From: Chlamydiota bacterium
GTDB lineage: Bacteria; Chlamydiota; Chlamydiia; Chlamydiales; SM23-39
Assembly: GCA_027451585.1 (NCBI GenBank)
Contig: DAIDIZ010000065.1
Coordinates: forward strand, 1 to 36,123
DNA length: 36,123 nucleotides
Direction of reading: 5' to 3'
Positions within the stretch are counted from its first letter, which is position 1; each line of letters opens with the position of its first letter. The position numbers and the translations under genes were made by a program. The notes beneath the pieces are model-generated. The model saw nothing but the letters and a program-made list of their open reading frames with translations, was not told where the DNA came from and ran no database searches. Shown piece after piece: positions 33,466 to 36,123 of this stretch.

Positions 33466-34581
33466 ATGAAAAGCTCCGACAATATCAGATGTATTCGCAA
33501 GTACGAGAAAAAAGATGGATCTATCAGCTTCCACGCCGAAGTCCGTCGCAAAAACGCCAATCCCCTCCGCCAGTCCTTCCGTACCCTCACCGACGCAAAA
33601 AACTGGGTTAGGAAGGTCGAAAGCTCTCTCCTTGATGGAAAGCACGTCCTCGACAACAAGGCTCGCAAGTACACCCTTTCCGAGCTAATCGACCAGTACA
33701 TTCGCCTTTATCTCAACAAATTCCCCTCCCGCTTGAGGGACCAGACTTCCCACCTAAATTGGTGGCGAGAAAACTACGGGAATAAAGCCTTGGTCGAAAT
33801 CACTCCTGCCCTCCTTGTGGAGGCCAAAGAGAATCTTCTCAGAGGCATCACATTCCGGAAGAAAAAAAGGACGAACTCGACGGTGAACAGATATTTTTCC
33901 AGCCTTGGGAGGGCCTTCGCTCTTGCCGTTCAAGAATGGCAGTTAGTCAATGAAAATCCATTTAGGAGGGTATCGAAGCTGAAGGAGAATGCGGGCAGGA
34001 ATCGTTTCCTTTCCCGTGAGGAGCTGCATGCGCTTCTTCAATGCTGCAAGGGGAATAAAAATCCTCATTTGCATGGTATGGTGCTCATTGCGGCCTCGAT
34101 GGGCCTCAGATTCGGGGAGATAGCCAATCTCCGCTGGAAGCACATCGACTTCGACAACGGGTTCGCCAATCTCGAAATGACCAAAAATGGCAGCGCCCGC
34201 TTCGTCCCCTTGCCCGATCAGGTGGTCGCCTACCTCAAAGAGATGCAGCGCCCAAAGCTTCCAGAGGAGTTTTTATTCCCGTCCAAGAACCCGGCAAAGC
34301 GTCATCCGTACTCCCTTATTAGGAAAGCCTTCCAAAAAGCAATACAAGAGTCTAAGCTTCAAGATTTTAAATTTCACGATTTGAGGCATACGGCGGCGTC
34401 GCACATGGCGATGAACGGAGCGACCCAGGGAGAATTAATGGAAGTCCTTGGCCATAAGTCACCTACGATGACCCGCCGCTACGCCCACTTCAGCAAGGAA
34501 CACATTGCCCGCATTCTACAAAAGACCAGCAATCAACTTATCGGTCCTTCACTAGGAGAAAATCAGCATGGCGCTCAATAA
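33466..34581 (+). CDS. Tyrosine-type site-specific integrase
   Basis: 371 residues. Phage-type integrase layout: N-terminal arm-binding region (~10-60, KKDGSISFHAEVRRK), SAM-like core-binding domain (~65-180), then the catalytic domain. Catalytic residues visible are Arg in MGLRFGEIANL, Lys in MTKNGSARFVPL, His-x-x-Arg in FHDLRHTAAS, a further His in VLGHKS and the nucleophile Tyr in TRRYAHF. All are present, so it looks intact. It begins 335 bases after tRNA-Asn in the same direction. No clear Shine-Dalgarno is seen. Many codons near the start end in C (CGC, ACC, CTC), unlike the core genes. The next gene overlaps its end by 14 bases. Confidence 0.95.
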   Translation: MKSSDNIRCIRKYEKKDGSISFHAEVRRKNANPLRQSFRTLTDAKNWVRKVESSLLDGKHVLDNKARKYTLSELIDQYIRLYLNKFPSRLRDQTSHLNWWRENYGNKALVEITPALLVEAKENLLRGITFRKKKRTNSTVNRYFSSLGRAFALAVQEWQLVNENPFRRVSKLKENAGRNRFLSREELHALLQCCKGNKNPHLHGMVLIAASMGLRFGEIANLRWKHIDFDNGFANLEMTKNGSARFVPLPDQVVAYLKEMQRPKLPEEFLFPSKNPAKRHPYSLIRKAFQKAIQESKLQDFKFHDLRHTAASHMAMNGATQGELMEVLGHKSPTMTRRYAHFSKEHIARILQKTSNQLIGPSLGENQHGAQ

Positions 34582-36004
34582 ACACCAGAGACTCGCCAGA
34601 GCGATGAAGTCTCTATTAAAGAACCTGGACATGTTTCATGACAAAGTTGCTGAACAGGCCAGATCCCTCCATCTTTACTTCTATGAAAAGTACCTTATTG
34701 CGGGAAGACCGCTTATGACCGAACGGGCAGTGGCTGCTATGGTGTCTACTCATCGCCTTGGCCTCAGCATGTTTTCACCGAACAGAGATCTGCGAGAGGC
34801 CGCCAGTTCAAACCCACTGATCGGCATGATCCTATCTCCTCCACTTTATTTGAGGTCCCAGGTCTATTATTGCTCGAACGCAAATGAAAAAACCCTTTGG
34901 TTTATTCCTTGGGGTGTCAAGACTCAACTCCCTTCGGAAAATCTGAAAAAACTAGAAGAAAGCAAACTGGAGGATATTCTTTATTGCGCTTCAGAAGATG
35001 AAATGTCCGAATGGATTGATTGGTTTGAAGAAGAGGACAAAGCGGGTTCGTACACAAATCAGTTACTTGCAATTGGCCAGTTTTATCAGGAAAGGGATCT
35101 ATTCGAAAGCAACCTTCAGTGTCACTGCTTTCCTGGCTATAAGAAAGCTATCTTGGATTTTCATGGGAAAATTAAGGGGCCAAAGGTATACAAAACTCTA
35201 ATAAAGACGGAATTTGCGCCCAATGAAGATAGCAATATTTATGAAGCCTATCAACTAGTGACAGCAGCTCTGAGAAACCGCAAGAAACGGCATTTCAAGG
35301 AGTTTCAACGATTTTGGAAGGGGCGCTTGCTAGAGTTGGTGTTTGCAAAGCTTACATGGCCTCTTGAAAAACAGGAGGCATTTCTTATGGAATATTTCCC
35401 GGAGGGAGCTTCGTCACAAAAAGAAACAGCAGATCCGCGCTGGGAATCCAGTAGGGTTTTAGACAGACAGACCTATGGGATGTTCCTATACCATTTCATA
35501 AATCGGTTTATTAATGACCCGTTAGAAAATCAAGTGGACGGTGAAATTGCACTTCTTTTCTGGATCATGATCTATGCTGCGCGTGATCTTAAGAAAGTCG
35601 TTCCAGTGAAAAGTCTGCTGACATTGACCACCAAGGACGTGGCCGATCGGCTCGTTACTACCGAAGGGGGAGAGGTAGAGATTTCATGCGGGTTCGCGGA
35701 TTTAATCAAAGAGTACACCGGAGGTAGGGATCTCCAGCGGCAACAAAAACTGTTTCCGAGTTTAACGATCGATAAAATTGAAGACCGATTTCGTAAAGCT
35801 TCAGAAGTTATTCTCCCTCCTGGAGCAACTCCAGCTCTTCCAGAAGCATTTCTCATTTTTCCGCATCGGGAGAAGGGATGTCGGATGGCAGCTCAAGCTC
35901 GTCGGCGCCAACTGCAAACACCTCCTGTGGTCATTCACGACCCCATTTCTCGCCGAGAATTAAGCCGTCAACTTGTCGAAGCAGCGAAGCAAAATCTTTC
36001 TTAA
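34568..36004 (+). CDS. Protein of unknown function overlapping the integrase gene
   Basis: 478 residues; not recognised. The ATG at 34568 has AGGAG about 9 bases upstream and lies inside the end of the integrase gene, so the two are co-expressed. No signal peptide, and only one moderately hydrophobic stretch (IALLFWIMIYAA near residue 322). The N-terminal ~60 residues are basic and helical (MALNKHQRLARAMKSLLKNL), there is a basic patch NRKKRHFKEFQRFW near residue 237, and the C-terminus is Arg/Gln-rich (RMAAQARRRQLQ). Probably an accessory protein of the integrated element; possibly DNA-binding from its charge, which is inference only. Confidence 0.8.
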   Translation: MALNKHQRLARAMKSLLKNLDMFHDKVAEQARSLHLYFYEKYLIAGRPLMTERAVAAMVSTHRLGLSMFSPNRDLREAASSNPLIGMILSPPLYLRSQVYYCSNANEKTLWFIPWGVKTQLPSENLKKLEESKLEDILYCASEDEMSEWIDWFEEEDKAGSYTNQLLAIGQFYQERDLFESNLQCHCFPGYKKAILDFHGKIKGPKVYKTLIKTEFAPNEDSNIYEAYQLVTAALRNRKKRHFKEFQRFWKGRLLELVFAKLTWPLEKQEAFLMEYFPEGASSQKETADPRWESSRVLDRQTYGMFLYHFINRFINDPLENQVDGEIALLFWIMIYAARDLKKVVPVKSLLTLTTKDVADRLVTTEGGEVEISCGFADLIKEYTGGRDLQRQQKLFPSLTIDKIEDRFRKASEVILPPGATPALPEAFLIFPHREKGCRMAAQARRRQLQTPPVVIHDPISRRELSRQLVEAAKQNLS

Positions 36005-36099
36005 TGGCAAAGCAACAGTTTTTCTGTAAATTCGATCTTCTCCCTCTTTTCACCTCTCACGTTTAATTATTTTCTGAGCCCGGATTTAATAGAGGACTC

Positions 36100-36123
36100 A
36101 TGTCTAAATATTGCTTTCCAGTC
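36100..36123 (+). CDS. Possible start of a further gene, cut by the window edge
   Basis: ATG at 36100 preceded by AGAGGA six bases upstream; eight codons (MSKYCFPV) are open to the edge. Too short to identify. The spacing and ribosome-binding site suggest the element continues to the right. Confidence 0.3.

Noticed and set aside
36004-36066. 20-codon ORF starting in a TAATG overlap after the 478-residue gene
   Set aside because: Very short, hydrophobic-aromatic without a recognisable pattern, and no ribosome-binding site of its own beyond the overlap; cannot be supported as a gene.

Overview
The window looks like the chromosome of a member of the Chlamydiota outside the classical Chlamydiaceae (a 'chlamydia-like' organism). 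The evidence is gene content and order. As I recall it, several blocks match Chlamydia gene order: rpsO near pnp; L31-prfA-prmC-ffh-rpsP-trmD-rplS as one tight unit; groES-groEL beside pepF; and fabH-fabD-fabG-acpP. Family-level placement cannot be made from the sequence alone. Added to this core are features typical of intracellular chlamydiae: MORN-repeat proteins and two proteins with the bilobed hydrophobic domain plus coiled coil seen in inclusion-membrane (Inc) proteins.

Layout. 1-217 is the end of an OmpW-like porin. 234-6461 (minus strand) carries rpsO, two Inc-like coiled-coil proteins, pnp and an unusual archaeal-type aspartyl-tRNA synthetase fused to a YbaK/ProX-type editing domain. 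6562-12802 (plus strand) is a compact translation block: a coiled-coil protein, tadA, L31, prfA, prmC, ffh, rpsP, trmD, rplS, with many ATGA, GTGA or TAATG overlaps. 12791-18491 (minus strand) holds rnhB, two paralogous MORN proteins, a VTT/DedA membrane protein and two AsmA-like paralogues, with AT-rich intergenic DNA that includes a very large palindrome. 18586-20544 is groES-groEL, divergent from pepF and ptsH. rpiA, a small unknown gene, tyrS, and an LptD-like protein preceded by two tiny Pro-rich ORFs follow. 27818-30752 is the type II fatty-acid operon. recD2 (minus) follows. A tRNA-Asn(GTT) then borders a tyrosine integrase and an unknown 478-residue protein that overlaps it, which looks like the left edge of an integrated element running off the window.

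How the genes work together. Most are housekeeping: translation (S15, S16, L19, L31, RF1 and its methylase PrmC, TadA, TrmD, TyrRS, AspRS), protein targeting and folding (Ffh, GroE), RNA turnover (PNPase), DNA repair (RNase HII, RecD2), envelope biogenesis (OmpW, LptD, AsmA-like, VTT) and fatty-acid synthesis. The most noteworthy items are the AspRS-editing fusion, the Inc-like pair inserted between rpsO and pnp, the tiny ORFs coupled to lptD, the palindromic repeat families, and the tRNA-Asn island edge. Functional calls are by motif reading from memory of the families; no search was run.
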